Positions 1-11,620 are shown, numbered from the stretch's first letter. The stretch is DNA of 64,000 nt from Tridacna crocea (GCA_943736015.1 OX031059.1:44775159-44839158); one strand, 5' to 3'. A program made the numbers and translations. Notes: generated by a model not told the origin, from the sequence alone.

Positions 1-138
1 CACGCCTGGCAAATTGCAGACTTGAAAATCCCTCCAGCAATATATTATGTTGTGCATGAATACATTTGTACAGAATGATTATGTCCCAAAAGACGAATAT
101 ATGCCTACTGCAATCAAACTTGACCAAACGATTGAAAG

Positions 139-245
139 TTTTAACAGTCCAGGGGAAAGAGCCTTTTGAAAATGCTTCGGCAAAAGGAGAAAATGTTGGT
201 AACCAGCATTTTCTCGTTTTTCCTCTTGGTTTTCTAGCCTTTGAG
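139..245 (+). mobile_element. Family A TTAA-MITE, degenerate partial
   Basis: Left arm (gagccttttgaaaatg) and centre (ttggtaaccagcattttc) remain; the right arm is lost just before the B element that follows. Confidence 0.6.
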
Positions 246-275
246 GGGCAAATAAGATCATGTGAACCCTTTATC

Positions 276-466
276 AGAGCTACAGATAGAGGGAGTGATT
301 TTGATTTAAAAATTGAATATAATAATAGTTCTCAACTAAACCCTAAATTGTTGGTACTCATTAGAATCATCTCATCGAGACGATTCTAATGAGTACCCAC
401 AACATAGGGTTCGGAAGAGAAATAATGGATTTAGAATATCATCACTTCTTCTTATCTGGAGCTCTG
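276..466. mobile_element. Palindromic element B, copy 1
   Basis: Ends are inverted (cagagctacagatagaggga / atctggagctctg). The centre is a hairpin at 353-396 with arms ggtactcattagaatc / gattctaatgagtacc. Related copies lie at 31310 and 42443. No coding capacity; a MITE-like non-autonomous element. Confidence 0.8.
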
Positions 467-1140
467 CCTATATTATGTAATTTGGTCTGCAAAACATTTT
501 CAAGGTGTGGAAGTCTCGAAATTTGTTATTTTGGTAAAGGGTTAATGAGATCTGCAACAGCTGCTCTTTCAAGGAGAGGAGAAAAAACTATGGAATCTGT
601 TTAAGGCCATTATGGAGTCTGTTAAAGACCAACCTGATGATGAAAATAAAGACGGGTTAGAACAGAAGACAGGACGATTGTCCCAGTGCTAAGAAACAGT
701 GTACGGCTATTGTCCCAAAGCAATTATATTGTTGTTGGGCAAACTGTTGAATAACTCGCTCAAAATTGCTGAATCTTGGATGCTTTTTGTATTCCATTGA
801 CATTGTGATCTGGTCGCAAAGGTATAACAATGAGATTGGCAATTAAAAAAGAAAAAGGCATAGATAGATAACGGGAGTTGCTCTTAAGTCCATTTAAAGG
901 TTTATACTGCATGTTGAATGCACATTTATCTTACTGCATGTTCTGTGCACTTTTATATTGGAAGTCTTACCATAAAGTCTTTTTGTGTCACTTGAAATTG
1001 GCACAACATGAAACAAGCATTGAAACTGTTACATGTCAAAATTTTAGTCTTTAATTACAAAGATAATCACCTCCCTTATTTGGCATCTATAGGTTGCCTT
1101 GAATTCTTGTGCATATGAACCCATACAAAAGGGCAAAATG
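467..1140. other. Unannotated AT-rich stretch
   Basis: No gene, splice-site pair or recognisable repeat seen. Confidence 0.5.
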
Positions 1141-1148
1141 TTAGACTT

Positions 1149-1248
1149 CTCCACATTGAAAGCATTTGAGACGTAGCGAATTTGTCTCAAATAGACCTCA
1201 CCGGATTGAAAGCATTTGATCAGTATTGAATTTGTCTCAAATCTGAAA
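1149..1248. repeat. 50-bp tandem duplication
   Basis: Two units with exact 50-base spacing, each carrying attgaaagcatttga and gaatttgtctcaaat. The first motif is the inner part of a family A arm, so this looks like a duplicated A remnant. Confidence 0.7.
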
Positions 1249-1330
1249 TCATCTTTGAATGAGTAGGAAACCTTAAGTGGGTAAGGAGAAAATGTTGATT
1301 TATTAGCTTTTTCTCCTTTTCACATTTTTT

Positions 1331-1566
1331 TTAACTCGTTACCAAGTGACAAAATTTTGGACCAGTCCAAATTGAAAGCATTTGCAAAAAACAAAATAAA
1401 AGTGTATGAAAATTTGAATTTCGTATTGTGAAGGTTGAAAAACATTTTGGGAAAAGGAGAAAATGCTGGTTGCCAGCATTTTCTAATGCTGGCAACCAGC
1501 ATTTTCTCCTTTTCCCACAATGTTTTCAAAAGGCCCATTTCTCTGGATTGTGTCGTAAAGGGTTAA
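1331..1566 (-). mobile_element. Family A copy with expanded centre
   Basis: Ends in TTAA on both sides. The central palindrome is enlarged: the aatgctgg/ccagcatt core occurs twice in mirror order (about 1459-1505). A further solo A end follows at 1567-1616, and a centre fragment precedes it at 1282-1325. Confidence 0.9.
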
Positions 1567-1920
1567 AAAGTCTTCTCAAACAAGTGTCATTAAAACATGG
1601 GATTGTGTGGTAAAGGGTTGAAATTATCATCAGATGTTTATGCTAATGTATCATTTAGATGCTTTTGCCATAATAAGGTGATAATCTACAGAATATAAAA
1701 TTTACTTTAAAGTTAAAGCATGCATAATGTACAAACCTCTATGCACCAAAAGTAGGTACAGTTCTGATTTCTGAAATTATGTTTCATGATTTATGGCCTT
1801 TCGATCTTCACATTCTTTGAATTTCTTTTATAATTACCTTGAAAACAAATATGTGGTAGACAAAATGGAAAAAATAAGCCAGTAAAATTTGGATTGTTAA
1901 CCCAAATTAAACCTATAAAA

Positions 1921-2134
1921 ACACCTTACCACATGTTTTAACTATCCTTTTGAGAGCTTTTGAAAACCTTGTAGGTATATGATAGAAAAGGGTGGTAACC
2001 AGTATCTTTACCTTTTTCTAAAACATTTTCTAACTTTTCAAAGACAAAATCAATCACATGAGCAACATCGATTTTATTGTCTGCAGATGTTCTCAACTTA
2101 GATAAGTCTAAGATTTTCTTGTCGGGGTAAAGAG
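1921..2134 (+). mobile_element. Family A, old diverged copy
   Basis: All parts are recognisable in order (ccttaccacatg, gagagcttttgaaaacc, ggtggtaaccag, tgtctgcagatg, ggggtaaagag) but heavily mutated. Confidence 0.65.
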
Positions 2135-2184
2135 TCGAGGATTGAAATATTCAGATGAAAATTATTGATGTACATGTGATAAAG

Positions 2185-2524
2185 TTAACTCTGTAAAGAC
2201 AAAATTTGGCCTTTACCAAATTAATAACATTTGCAGACGACAAATTAAATGTAACTCAGAATTTAAAGTTTGTTTGCCATAGAGTCAAAAACATTGTGGG
2301 AAAAGGAGAAAATGCTGGTTACCAGCATTACCAAATTAAAAGCATTTGTAGACAACAAATTAAATGCAACTCAGAATTTGAAGTTTTCTGCCATAGAGTC
2401 AAAAGCTTTGTGGGAAATGGAGAAAATGCTGGTTACCAGCATTTTCTCCGTTTCCAACAGTGTTTTCTAAAGGCTTCTTCCTCTGAGGGTCTTTAAAACT
2501 GGTGAATGTGTGGTAAAGGGCTAA
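2185..2524 (-). mobile_element. Family A copy with duplicated left half
   Basis: The arm plus half palindrome (2216-2328) is followed directly by a second version of the same stretch (from 2329), so two half-centres occur before a single right end. The right TTAA has decayed to CTAA. Confidence 0.85.
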
Positions 2525-2845
2525 TAAGCATTTTTTACTTTTGCTACAACATTTCAAATGTAGTCTGCCCACATATCTACAGGTTGGAATGAGGTAAAAA
2601 ATGTGCAATGAAAACTTTGATCTTTGTCTCGGAAAGTGTTAACTGCTTTCCGACTTGGCATAGGAGAGAAGTGAATAATTTAAATGAGTTTTACAGTGCT
2701 GGTTCACAGGTTTTGTTTTTTTGCTGCAGGATATGTGAGGGAGAGCATTGATAATAGATGAATAATTCTGTCTAGTACAGTTTGTTTGCATTCTGAGATG
2801 TCTGGAGTCAATGTTTGCCATTCTTGTGCATGTCATTTGTGCTTA
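2525..2845. other. Unannotated stretch
   Basis: AT-rich. A strong 3' splice-site look-alike ends at 2729, but the following sequence is open for only about nine codons and nothing supports an exon. Confidence 0.5.
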
Positions 2846-2847
2846 TA

Positions 2848-4040
2848 CAGTAAAACTCCTCTATTAGGACCACTCACGGTACTTAAAAAAATTGGTCTTA
2901 TTAGTGGGGTGGTCTGATTTCCGGGTTTCACACGCCTACATTTAGATATAAACCCAGGCTCTGAGTAGACTTGTGCAGCGCTAAATGAAGCGAGTAGTAA
3001 ATGCATTTGACGTAGGGAAGTATACAAATGAAAATGACAACAAATTTTCATGTTCACTGAAAAGTATTATTTTTCCTTAAATTTGTGAAATAAATCCACC
3101 TGTAAAAGCATGTCAATTCATAATTGCCTATTTAAAACAATAAAAACCAGGTATGTACATTAACTAAATGCATCTGAAGACTAAAGGATCTTATGTTAGA
3201 TAGAATTTATGCTTTTTCACTTCGTGTATTCTTAAAAAACTCATACTCCAACTGCCGAATTTCATTCTAAAATAAGATTTTCGAATACCGGCCGATCTTT
3301 GAACGATTAACGTATACGGACTCCCCACCCCTCTATTTTTTCATCCGAGTTGAAAATTCGAACAGGCCTGCTAATCGTCGCTCTTACTGTCTTCGTGTTC
3401 ACTTGTTAACAATCGCATATTCGTTACGGTATAATTACAGTATGTAAAGTTGCAAATTCAAAATGATAATCCCATCTCGATCACCGCTAAACCCAAATTT
3501 CGTAAATTACATCAGTCTAAACAATAAACCTGGTCACCCGGATGTAGACATGTTTGTTATCCGGGTCAGAGACGTGTGATAAACGCTTGATTGCCGTGTG
3601 AAAGCCAAATCGATGGTTTAAACATATCCATTCACAGGTCATTTGATTATGTTACGTAACATCCTGATTAATTAACACAATCACGATACACCCAATTGTC
3701 AGTGGACAAACAACAGACCGATAATTGATTGTCATTTCCATCGGACCCAAGAATATTCGTACATGTGGCACAGTCTATGGTTCGCGATTACGGACGCGTG
3801 AAAATTAGCTGCTTGTAAAGATGTTACGGAAATCGAGCGGTCGTTTCTCGGGGTGAAAATCCACAGGTAAATTCATATTGGTACTGAAAATGGTGGTCGT
3901 AATTTCGGAATAGCGGGTTTTCGTATTTCCGGGGTTATGATCATTGATCTTGAAGAAGGAAAAAATCCGTTCTGGCAAAAATCGTTCTTAATAGTGGGTT
4001 GCTCGTACTGTCGGGGTGGTCGGGAGGAGAGGTTTTACTG
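2848..4040. mobile_element. TA-flanked TIR DNA transposon (CAGTAAAAC ends), non-autonomous
   Basis: The left end CAGTAAAACTCCTCT and right end GGAGAGGTTTTACTG are imperfect inverted repeats. Each is flanked by TA (2846-2847, 4041-4042), the target duplication expected for Tc1/mariner/pogo-class elements. The 1.19-kb interior has more CpG than its surroundings and no credible ORF, so it is a deleted, non-autonomous copy. Superfamily placement is inferred from the ends only. Confidence 0.75.
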
Positions 4041-4134
4041 TACCTATAAAAAATATCTATGCTTAGAGTTTCCCAACCCTACCTAGAAAATGTTTCTGAC
4101 CCTAAACTTTTTATGCTGCGATTAAAAAACAGAA

Positions 4135-4484
4135 ATTTATTTCATGCTTTCCGGTATGATATCGAGAAATAGCAGTGAAAATATTTTTCGATCTTACACT
4201 GGTACCACCAGTGAATATACCGATTTTCATGTTCTTGTTGCCCAGGTTAATTGCACATGCCGGACAACCAGATGGGAAATGTGACGTCATTTACCTTACA
4301 TTTCTCGCGCTTGACATAATATTGTAATGCGTTGCTATGCGGGAGGGGTATGCCATGGGGAATAACAGAAAAGAACTGTACTAGATTTTGATACAGCTCC
4401 TCCCAGATTTGCCACTTGTGAAAATATTGGTGTCCACTCAATGAAATAAATTTCAATCTTTCACGGAAAAAAACAAATATCCTA
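4135..4484. mobile_element. Repeat family C, copy 1
   Basis: Shares long blocks with 32066-32467 and 39176-39569 (tttcatgctttccggta, aataccgattttcatgttc, taatattgtaatgcgttgct, atttatttcatcgagtgaac-like end). A short segment is missing relative to the other two. No ORF; class unknown. Confidence 0.75.
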
Positions 4485-4699
4485 ATTGTATTGGATGTGA
4501 TTTCAGTACATGGGCCATGTAAAACGTTTCTGGAAAAAAAACATCCCAACCTACAGCATCTTGGACCAAAACCCTGAACACTGGGATACTTTTTTATTAG
4601 GCCTTAGTTGACAGAGAACAAGATGAAGGCATGGGTGTTCACTCTAACTTACGGCACTGCTAATTTTTGCTAATTTTTGGTGCAGGGCATTTAGAGTTC

Positions 4700-4916
4700 T
4701 TAACTCTTTACTAAACAACGAAGTTTTAGACTGGTCCAAATGGAAAGGATGTGCAGATGACAAAATTTTTAATGTGGATTTGTCTGGGAAAAGTTAAAAC
4801 ATTGTGGGGTAAAAAAAGAAAATCCTGGTTACCTGCATTTTTTTCTCCCAATAATATTTTCAAAAGGCTTTCTTCCCAGAGTCGTAAAAACTCAAGATTG
4901 TTTGGTAAAGATTTAA
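4700..4916 (-). mobile_element. Family A copy
   Basis: TTAA at both ends; arms readable; the centre has decayed (cctggttacctgc) and lost perfect symmetry. Confidence 0.85.
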
Positions 4917-5335
4917 GCAAACATAGCAGAGCCTAGGCCTTGTATTTCGGAACAGTAGGAAAGTCATGTGTAAGAAATTTCTGCCAATTAATCCCCAGAG
5001 TGCCAAGTAAACTTAACGGATATTTACAGCTTAGAAATATATCTGAAACAAGTACAATTTCAAGGTTAGTACATTTCTGTTAGATTGTCCTGGGAATACA
5101 CATTGTAGATTAAAGACCAGATGCACCTTCTGTGCAATCTGATCTTGACGTATAATGAAGGCAGGGGCAATAAAAATATATGAAGAGTAAATTATGACTA
5201 AATTAAATTCAGAAAATTTAAGCTGTGTTATGACACTGAACAGTTGACTCAGTGTTATGGCCAAAGCAAAAGAAATGAATACAGAATATTATATGTAAGG
5301 GAGGGTTTGAGTTCAGTGTGATTCTTCATCTAAGC

Positions 5336-5570
5336 TTAACTCTTTATCAAACCACAAAATTTTGGACTTGCCCAAATTGAAAGGACTAGCAGATGAGAAA
5401 ATGAATGTGACTGAAAAATTGAAATTAGGTTTGGGAAGGGTAGAAAACATTGTGGGGAAAAAGAGAAAAATTAATGATGGTTACCAGCATTTTCTCCTTT
5501 TCCCTTAATGTTTTCAAAGGCTTTCTTTCTCAGAGTCGTTAAGAGTTGGGATCGTGTGGTAAAGAGTTAA
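5336..5570 (-). mobile_element. Family A copy
   Basis: TTAA to TTAA. The left half of the palindrome has small insertions (aagagaaaaattaatgatgg); the right half is intact. Confidence 0.9.
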
Positions 5571-5863
5571 AGAAACAGATCTAAGAAAACATTTATTGAA
5601 AATGTGGAAAGCCTGTAATATGCTCTTCAAGATGTCTTTCAATTGCTGTGTTTGAGATAAATTGCTATATTGTATTGATGATGATACAATGATACAATAC
5701 AAGGGGTGATTACTGTCAGTAAATAGCCCAAGTTTGGCCTTGACATTAGATTCCTTCTATATGCAGATACCTAGCAGAAATTTGTTTTTATAACACAGCT
5801 CATTCTTCTCTAAAACCTGAATTGTGGGTACTAGGTTGGAATAATCTAAAGTGTTACTAAGAC

Positions 5864-6879
5864 CAGGCGTCCACTAGGGCCAGGACAATACGTGGATAGC
5901 ATGCGGACAACAAATTTAATGTTCGGCAAAGCTTCTGCATGTTCCTGATGGCTTCTTATTGTTGTCCTAGATGCTTCAGCCCGATTCGGAGCCTTCCGGA
6001 TCGGCAATTTTGTCTGCGTCGAAATTTTGATCGAGAGCAAAATTTGGACGCGGAAATGAATTTCCTTACACCTTCGCCATCTTGTCCGCGTTGTCGTCAG
6101 GACGTCGTCAGGACATCGTCAGGACATCCTGAGTCTTCCGCATATATTCCAGAAGGCTTCAGCAACGCGGACAGCTTGCGGACACTAGGAGGAATCGATA
6201 CAGAAGGTTCGCGGAACCTTTCCTGAACGTTCAGAGCGGTCGCGGTATGCTTTCTGAACAATGAATGGAAAATGTCGCATGACTTTCGTATCTAGGCAAC
6301 CTACTCCCTTAACATATCAAAATCAGTGCTCTGTCACTTGCAGTTTGACTTTACACAGGGCTGACGTGTTTTTAATCTCTCCTGCACACAATATGCCGAG
6401 ATAAAAAAGAAAAAAAGTCGACCATGGAAAAAAACAGTCGACTGGAGTTTGTGGTACTTTTAATCCTTGTTTGTCTAGAGCGACGTTATTTTCTCTGATT
6501 CACTGCTAATTTGTCGATGTCAGTCTATGGAACGAGAGATCCAAGCACTCTAACATAAACTATGAATGCAACCTCTGCATTTCCATACCGTCTCCGTCTA
6601 GTGTCGTGCACTGAAACTGGTTGTCCCAAATGTTTCCTGGTGTAATCTGAAACGTGTCCGCGTTGTCCTGAAACGATCCGCTTTCACACCTGAACTTTCG
6701 GAACTATTCCGGATTGTTTACGCGGACAATCCTAGCATGCTAGCAAGAAGTCCGCGGACAGTCCGAGGATAAATACATTTCTGTACGGAATCGATGTTTT
6801 CTCACAGGAAGGTATGCCGAAATCAATTTATTTTTACCGCGAAGCTTCCTTGTCCCCTCCGCGTCCTAGTGGACGCCAG
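5864..6879. mobile_element. TIR element with CAGGCGTCCACTAGG ends
   Basis: Inverted ends CAGGCGTCCACTAGG / CCTAGTGGACGCCAG bound a CpG-rich 1-kb block unlike its surroundings. The block contains a triple motif gtcaggac[g/a]tc (about 6098-6130). A 95-codon open frame inside has no recognisable domain and is probably chance. No clean target duplication was found; hAT-like by size and ends, but unproven. Confidence 0.6.
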
Positions 6880-7417
6880 GCATAACAAGGTTTATAAAAA
6901 AAAATTAACTCTAGACAACAACACTTGAGGTATAGATTGTGAGGGTTTTATTCAGAAATAGTTAACAACACATCCCTACTCGGTTAACATCTGTTTCTCC
7001 TATTTTCTCCCTTTCAAATCTTCCTTGTCCTACATACTTTGTTGTTATTAATCATAATGCTATGAGTATGTAAATATTTAACACAATAAAGATATGTATG
7101 TATGTATGTTTGCCGAGGACAGATCAGTATGGGTCAAGTGATGAGAATAGTCTATAAAGCTATTAAGCATTTCAAAAAATATGTCATCTGCTGAAAGCAA
7201 ACATTGCAACACTGTGAGTAATATGAGACAACTGAAAGCAAGCATGTGATCATTGAAGGAACTTTAAAAATTAATTTGTCACAAATTGTTATTCTTTGTC
7301 ATGAATTGTTAGCCATAGATATCCTGAATTCTAATTCTGAAGTGCATTTATGTATAAATTTCTGCTAGAGGTATAAAGAAGTTTGAAAAGCCCCAGTACT
7401 AATTATAGGTTGATGGT
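6880..7417. other. Unannotated stretch with a short TATG microsatellite
   Basis: (TATG)n at about 7093-7110; otherwise nothing seen. Confidence 0.6.
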
Positions 7418-7645
7418 TTAACTCTTTGCCAAACAACAAAATTGTAGACCAGTTCAACTAGAAGCATTTGCAGACGACAATGAAAGTATAGCTCAAAAGG
7501 TGAAAATTGTCTTAAAAAGAGTAGAAAACATTGTAGGAAAAGGAGAAAATGCTGGTTTCCAGCATTTTCTCCTTTTCCTACAATGTTTTCAGAAGGCTTC
7601 TCTCCTAGGGTTGTTAAAAGTCAGGATTGTGTGGTAAAGGGTTAA
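7418..7645 (-). mobile_element. Family A copy, intact
   Basis: TTAA ends and a nearly perfect centre, with tttcc in place of ttacc at the axis. Confidence 0.92.
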
Positions 7646-7837
7646 ATATATGTCTGGCTTCCTAGGAAGACATGTAATGATGGGTTGATGTTAGGGTTCC
7701 AAAAGGCTGAGACATGTCTGGTAATGTTTTATAATGTATCTTGTTTGTATCTCTCAGAAACTCTGGAGTCCTCAGCATTAATGTTTGTTCTTGAACCGGC
7801 AGTTGGCAACAATGAGTTAGATTGAGAAAAGTGTAGT

Positions 7838-7877
7838 TCCAGATCAGACTATAGAATATTTGTAGTCTGATCTTGGA
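7838..7877. repeat. Short palindrome family E
   Basis: ccagatcagact ... agtctgatcttgg, a hairpin of the recurring 'cagtctgatcttgatcta' family. Confidence 0.65.
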
Positions 7878-8064
7878 TGGATATTGTCTAATATCTATCA
7901 GGACATCTTGCTAAAAGTTTTAAAATGAAATCATTTGGGTATATGGCTCTAAATAAAAAGAAATTGTCCATTTTAAATGTAGAACATCACAACTTTATAA
8001 AATGCTCTTTTAGATAGTTCAGTCCTTTTACAGCTGAAGTTACTCCTTTAAGATTCTGCTAAAC

Positions 8065-8105
8065 AAGATCAGACTGCACAGTTTATGCAAGCTGAACTAA
8101 GATTT
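8065..8105. repeat. Family E fragment
   Basis: Contains caagatcagactgcacagtt, one arm of the family E palindrome. Confidence 0.5.
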
Positions 8106-8172
8106 ACCATGCTGTTATTTGTTATTTTACATACTTTGTCAAAAGCAGCTTAAAAAATAAGTTATTTGTAAT

Positions 8173-8188
8173 CCCCCCCCCCCCCCCC
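8173..8188. repeat. Poly-C run
   Basis: Sixteen consecutive C residues, a probable polymorphic homopolymer just outside the CpG-rich block at 8242. Confidence 0.95.
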
Positions 8189-8241
8189 TGACGATAAAAG
8201 GTGTCGGTTCTTTTTTGGTGCTGTATAGGGTAACCTCTTTA

Positions 8242-8633
8242 GCATCTTCGGGAGCCAAGTTTACAATCACCACGTGTATCTTACCTTGGCTGATTGAGCC
8301 CGATTTCGAGATTCCTGTGATGCGCCTTCTATTGGATGCTGGTTATTACCCCCCATCATATTTCTAAAAACAAATGAAATATCGTTGTGTGAATACACAT
8401 GAAGTGATAAGCAGACATCCACGTGAGTTTCTATGTTTACCTTCAGTCTATTCGAAAGGTAGTGACCTTGTTCTATTTTTATCAAAGATGAAATGCTATG
8501 AGCGATTTCATTCGTTGCAGCTAGAGCTGGCTGCATCCAATGAAAAAGCGTATCGGGTGAATGTAAAAATCAAGCTTGATCCGCCAAGGGTAGAGTAACG
8601 TAGTGAATCGTCGGCTTTGGCTTGCGAAGATGC
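8242..8633. other. CpG-rich block with inverted ends
   Basis: Ends gcatcttcgggagccaa and ttggcttgcgaagatgc are inverted repeats (15 of 17). CpG is much denser than in the neighbourhood. It may be a short TIR element, or a gene 5' region, since it contains a plausible minus-strand exon (separate entry). The two readings conflict and I cannot decide between them. Confidence 0.45.
8285..8363 (-). CDS. Candidate exon, unknown protein
   Basis: On the minus strand a pyrimidine-rich acceptor (catttgtttttag) precedes 79 bp that end in a consensus donor (AAG|GTAAGA). One frame is open through the exon and includes tandem ATGs followed by GGNNQHPIEGASQESRNRAQ. If the exon supplies the start codon, its upstream phase does not matter. 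I do not recognise the peptide and found no partner exon between here and position 1. It could be the first coding exon of a gene running off the left edge, or a chance pair of splice sites inside a TIR element. Confidence 0.35.
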
Positions 8634-8836
8634 CTTTTCAGTGACCTTAGGATAAACAACTTCTAGAATAGACCTGTTTTTCCATGGAAATTCTTTGACC
8701 TAACATTCTTGATAATACATCGATGTTGAGATAAAGATGGTGGAATTTACTAATTATATCAAGAGATTTGATTATGATTATCCTGCTTGTTTGATGCTGA
8801 TGAATTTGGGAATTGAATTGGTGGATTTGAGATAGA

Positions 8837-8956
8837 TTAATTCTTTATTACATGATCCTTGAGATAGTAGGCTTTTGAAAACACTGTAAGCAAAGAAGAA
8901 AATGCTGGTAACCAGCATTTTTTCCTTTGCCAACAGTGTTTTCTAGCATTTCAAAC
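8837..8956 (+). mobile_element. Family A, left half only
   Basis: Left TTAA, left arm and complete palindrome are present; the right arm is truncated 14 bases before the next A copy. Confidence 0.8.
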
Positions 8957-8969
8957 AAAGAAATGTTTT

Positions 8970-9194
8970 TTAACTCTTTACCACACAATCCAGAGTTTTA
9001 ACGGCCCTTAGGAAGAAGTCTTTTGAAGAAATTGTAGGAAAAGGAGAAAAACCAGAATTTTCTCCTTTTCCCACAATGATTTCCTACCCTATCACATAGA
9101 GAAATCATCAATTTAGCTACACTCATCATTACGTCATCTGCAAATGCTTTAAATTTGGTCTAGTCCAGAATTTGGCTTCTTTTTAAAGGGTTAA
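8970..9194 (+). mobile_element. Family A copy with shortened centre
   Basis: TTAA to TTAA; the axis region is reduced to gagaaaaaccagaattttc. Confidence 0.9.
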
Positions 9195-9895
9195 ATAAGC
9201 TTTATTTCCCTCTGGCAAATATTTCCTTATGGACAAATCTAAAATTGTGTTATGATAAAGAGTCAATTTTTACCCCATGAAGGAAGACTTCAGTTACTTT
9301 GCCATAGTGTAGAATAAGATAAAAATTGAGAGAAATAACCAAAATTATTTATTAGGGTTACATTTTCAGACCCAGAAGAGTAGAATATTGACTCTGTTAT
9401 CCCTGTACCATCCCTTGTTTCAATGAACCTGGGGAAGATGGTTTTTGAACATATTCTAGGAAAATGTAAACACTGGTAAATTCTCCCTAAACTTTTAATA
9501 CTGCTTCAGAGACCATATCAGTATTTCAAATTCATGTAATAGTTTAAATTTCATCTACCTCCACTTTGAATTGTCTGAAATTTTTTATGTGGTAACAAAT
9601 TAAGCAGTGGAAGAAGAAATCTATCCTAGATCAAGTTTATGAGATGTTGGGACAAACCAGGCGGAAACCATCAGAGGATGCCTCATATGAAGCTGTTTTC
9701 AGATAACCAGAAATAAATTGCCCCCAGATTAGTTTATTACCATGACTGACCGGAAAGTCTGTAGTGAAATGCCATGGACCTTCTCTTTGATTGGATAACC
9801 TATGGCTACATGGAAATGATTGTATTGTGGTAATTGACTGCGTAGATCAGGAAGTAGTCAATTTACAGTAAAAATACTGTGCCAAAGTAAGCTAG
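9195..9895. other. Family A end fragment, then unannotated DNA
   Basis: A solo right end (ggacaaatctaaaattgtg ... aaagag) lies at about 9230-9272 and a very decayed centre at about 9430-9510. Nothing else seen. Confidence 0.5.
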
Positions 9896-9902
9896 GGAAA
9901 AA

Positions 9903-9970
9903 GTTCAAACCTTCGACCACCAACCTTGGGCTTTTAGGCCATCAGAAAAGCCTGTGCTAATTACACCATC
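9903..9970 (-). repeat. tRNA-derived SINE fragment
   Basis: The reverse strand reads like a tRNA: an A-box-like ggtgtaattagcacagg, an anticodon-arm-like stem ggctttt/aaaagcc, and a B-box-like ggtttgaac. Acceptor pairing is lost, so it is a SINE or tRNA pseudogene, not a functional tRNA. Confidence 0.5.
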
Positions 9971-10743
9971 TGTAAACTGCTGTTTCCAAAATCCTTTTGA
10001 ATCAGGTTCATACAAACACAGGACTGTTCTGTAAAAGTTTATGTCTTTATATTTAGAAATTCAATTAGTTAGATGAGAGACCTGTTATTGTCATTGACTC
10101 TTGTATGAGCATAATCCAGATGACTTATTCAGGAATAGAAAGGCTAAAAATGGAGAAGCATCTGGTTCTAAAAACAATTCATAGAAAATGACATTAGCTT
10201 CATTGGTTAGGTCCACTGTTGCATGACATGGAAAGATCTCATGAATTAGTGAATTAAGTCTCTCCCAGTGGAATGCCCATGCATGCTTCCTGTGTGATAG
10301 ATTTACCTTTTATGGGAGACTGGGGATAAATCATAAACCTGTAAGAGCAATCCTCATCACCAAGGATATTTTTTATTCAGCAAGAGCTGTTCTAAAATAA
10401 ATGTATTCTGGGCCAAAGCCTGAAACCTGAATCCCATTTGCAGACAGTGTAGATCAAGATCAGACTGCACAGTACACTGAAATAGCTTTGAAATTGTGTA
10501 TGTTGTTCTAATTTTGAGTGTTGGTCACATTTCTGCCATTTAAGGGTAGCTTAATACATGAAAAGTATTGGTCCAGATCAGCCTGCACAGTCCATGCAGG
10601 CAGACCTGGGTAGAAATTTACTGCTTTTGGTAAAATTTCTGCTTGTCCAAGGACTATTTTACATCATGTTTTAGTCTGTTTTCAAATATAAGGGATTGTG
10701 GGATTGACAACCTGCTCAGTGTTTTGTGCATCACAGAGATGCA
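9971..10743. repeat. Scattered family E arms in otherwise empty DNA
   Basis: Arms at about 10447-10475 (gtagatcaagatcagactgc) and 10565-10600 (agatcagcctgcacag). No gene seen. Confidence 0.5.
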
Positions 10744-10971
10744 TTAACCCTTTAACGCTCATGCAGACTTTTGACACCCTTGGAAAAGAAGCCTTTGCAT
10801 ACAACAATTTCAGTGTGGCTCAAATGGTGTAATTTTTCTCCGTTACAGTAGAAAACAATGTGGGAAAAGGAGAAAATGCTGTTTACCAGCATTTTCTCCT
10901 TTTCCCACAATGTTTTCAAAAGGCTTCTTTCTCAGGATTGCAAAAGTAGGGATTGTGTGGTAATGGGTTAA
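10744..10971 (-). mobile_element. Family A chimera with matching outer ends
   Basis: Both termini derive from the same (agaagcc-type) arm: the left begins like a '+' copy (gacacccttggaaaagaagcc), then switches to the '-' inner arm at gcatacaacaatttcagtg. TTAA on both sides. Suggests recombination between copies. Confidence 0.85.
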
Positions 10972-11026
10972 TATGGCCTGCTACATGCAAAAGGGACATT
11001 CCGATATTTGCATAAAGTTTCGTATT

Positions 11027-11180
11027 GGATCAGCCTGCACAGTCTGCACTAGCTAATCCGAAACTTTATGTTTTCATGTAATTTTCTGTTTTCTGCAAGT
11101 GTACTGTAGCACAGAATCTAATAAAAGTTGCAAAGTGCCATATATGATTAGCCTGCAAAGACTTTTGCAGTCTGATCTGA
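11027..11180. repeat. Family E palindrome fragments
   Basis: Two arms (ggatcagcctgcacagtc at 11030; tgcagtctgatctgag near 11175). Confidence 0.5.
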
Positions 11181-11312
11181 GACGTGAATTTTCGCAAACG
11201 TCTGAATTCCCCTTTTAGCGTGTTGCAAGCCAAAGGTTTCTGTTCTAAATGCAAAGTATTTAGAAATCAGGAATCATACTTTGTCAATTTAACACCTTGA
11301 GAATGAAGGCAT

Positions 11313-11541
11313 TTAACCCATTACTACACAATCCCTACTTTTGAAGACCCTGAAAGAGACGTCTTTAGAAAACACTGAGGGAAAAGGAGAAAATGCTGGT
11401 AATTAGCACTTTCTCCTTTTCCCACAATGCTTTCTACCCTTCACAAAGCAAATTTCACAGTTTCTGTTACTTTTATTTTGTCATTTGCAAATTCTTTTTA
11501 TTTCGACAAACCTAAAATTTTGCTGTTTGGTAATGAGTTAA
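11313..11541 (+). mobile_element. Family A copy
   Basis: TTAA both sides, full length; the centre reads ggtaattagc. Confidence 0.92.
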
Positions 11542-11550
11542 AAACCATAT

Positions 11551-11620
11551 AAGAGAATGAGAAAATGTGGTTAGCAAGCATTATCACATTTTCCTCACAA
11601 TGTTTCTTACCCTCTCAGCC
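11551..11620 (+). mobile_element. Family A centre fragment
   Basis: Only the decayed palindrome remains (gagaaaatgtggttagcaag ... cctcacaatg). Confidence 0.55.

Noticed and set aside
2721-2757. Strong 3' splice-site look-alike followed by a short open stretch
   Set aside because: Only about nine codons to a stop and no link to PTBP; pyrimidine tracts are common here.
5939-6226. Cys-containing 95-codon frame inside the CAGGCGTCCAC element
   Set aside because: CxxC spacing is irregular and the frame overlaps short internal repeats; most likely chance in CpG-rich element DNA.
9903-9970. Functional tRNA gene on the minus strand
   Set aside because: A and B boxes are degenerate and the acceptor stem does not pair; called a SINE fragment instead.
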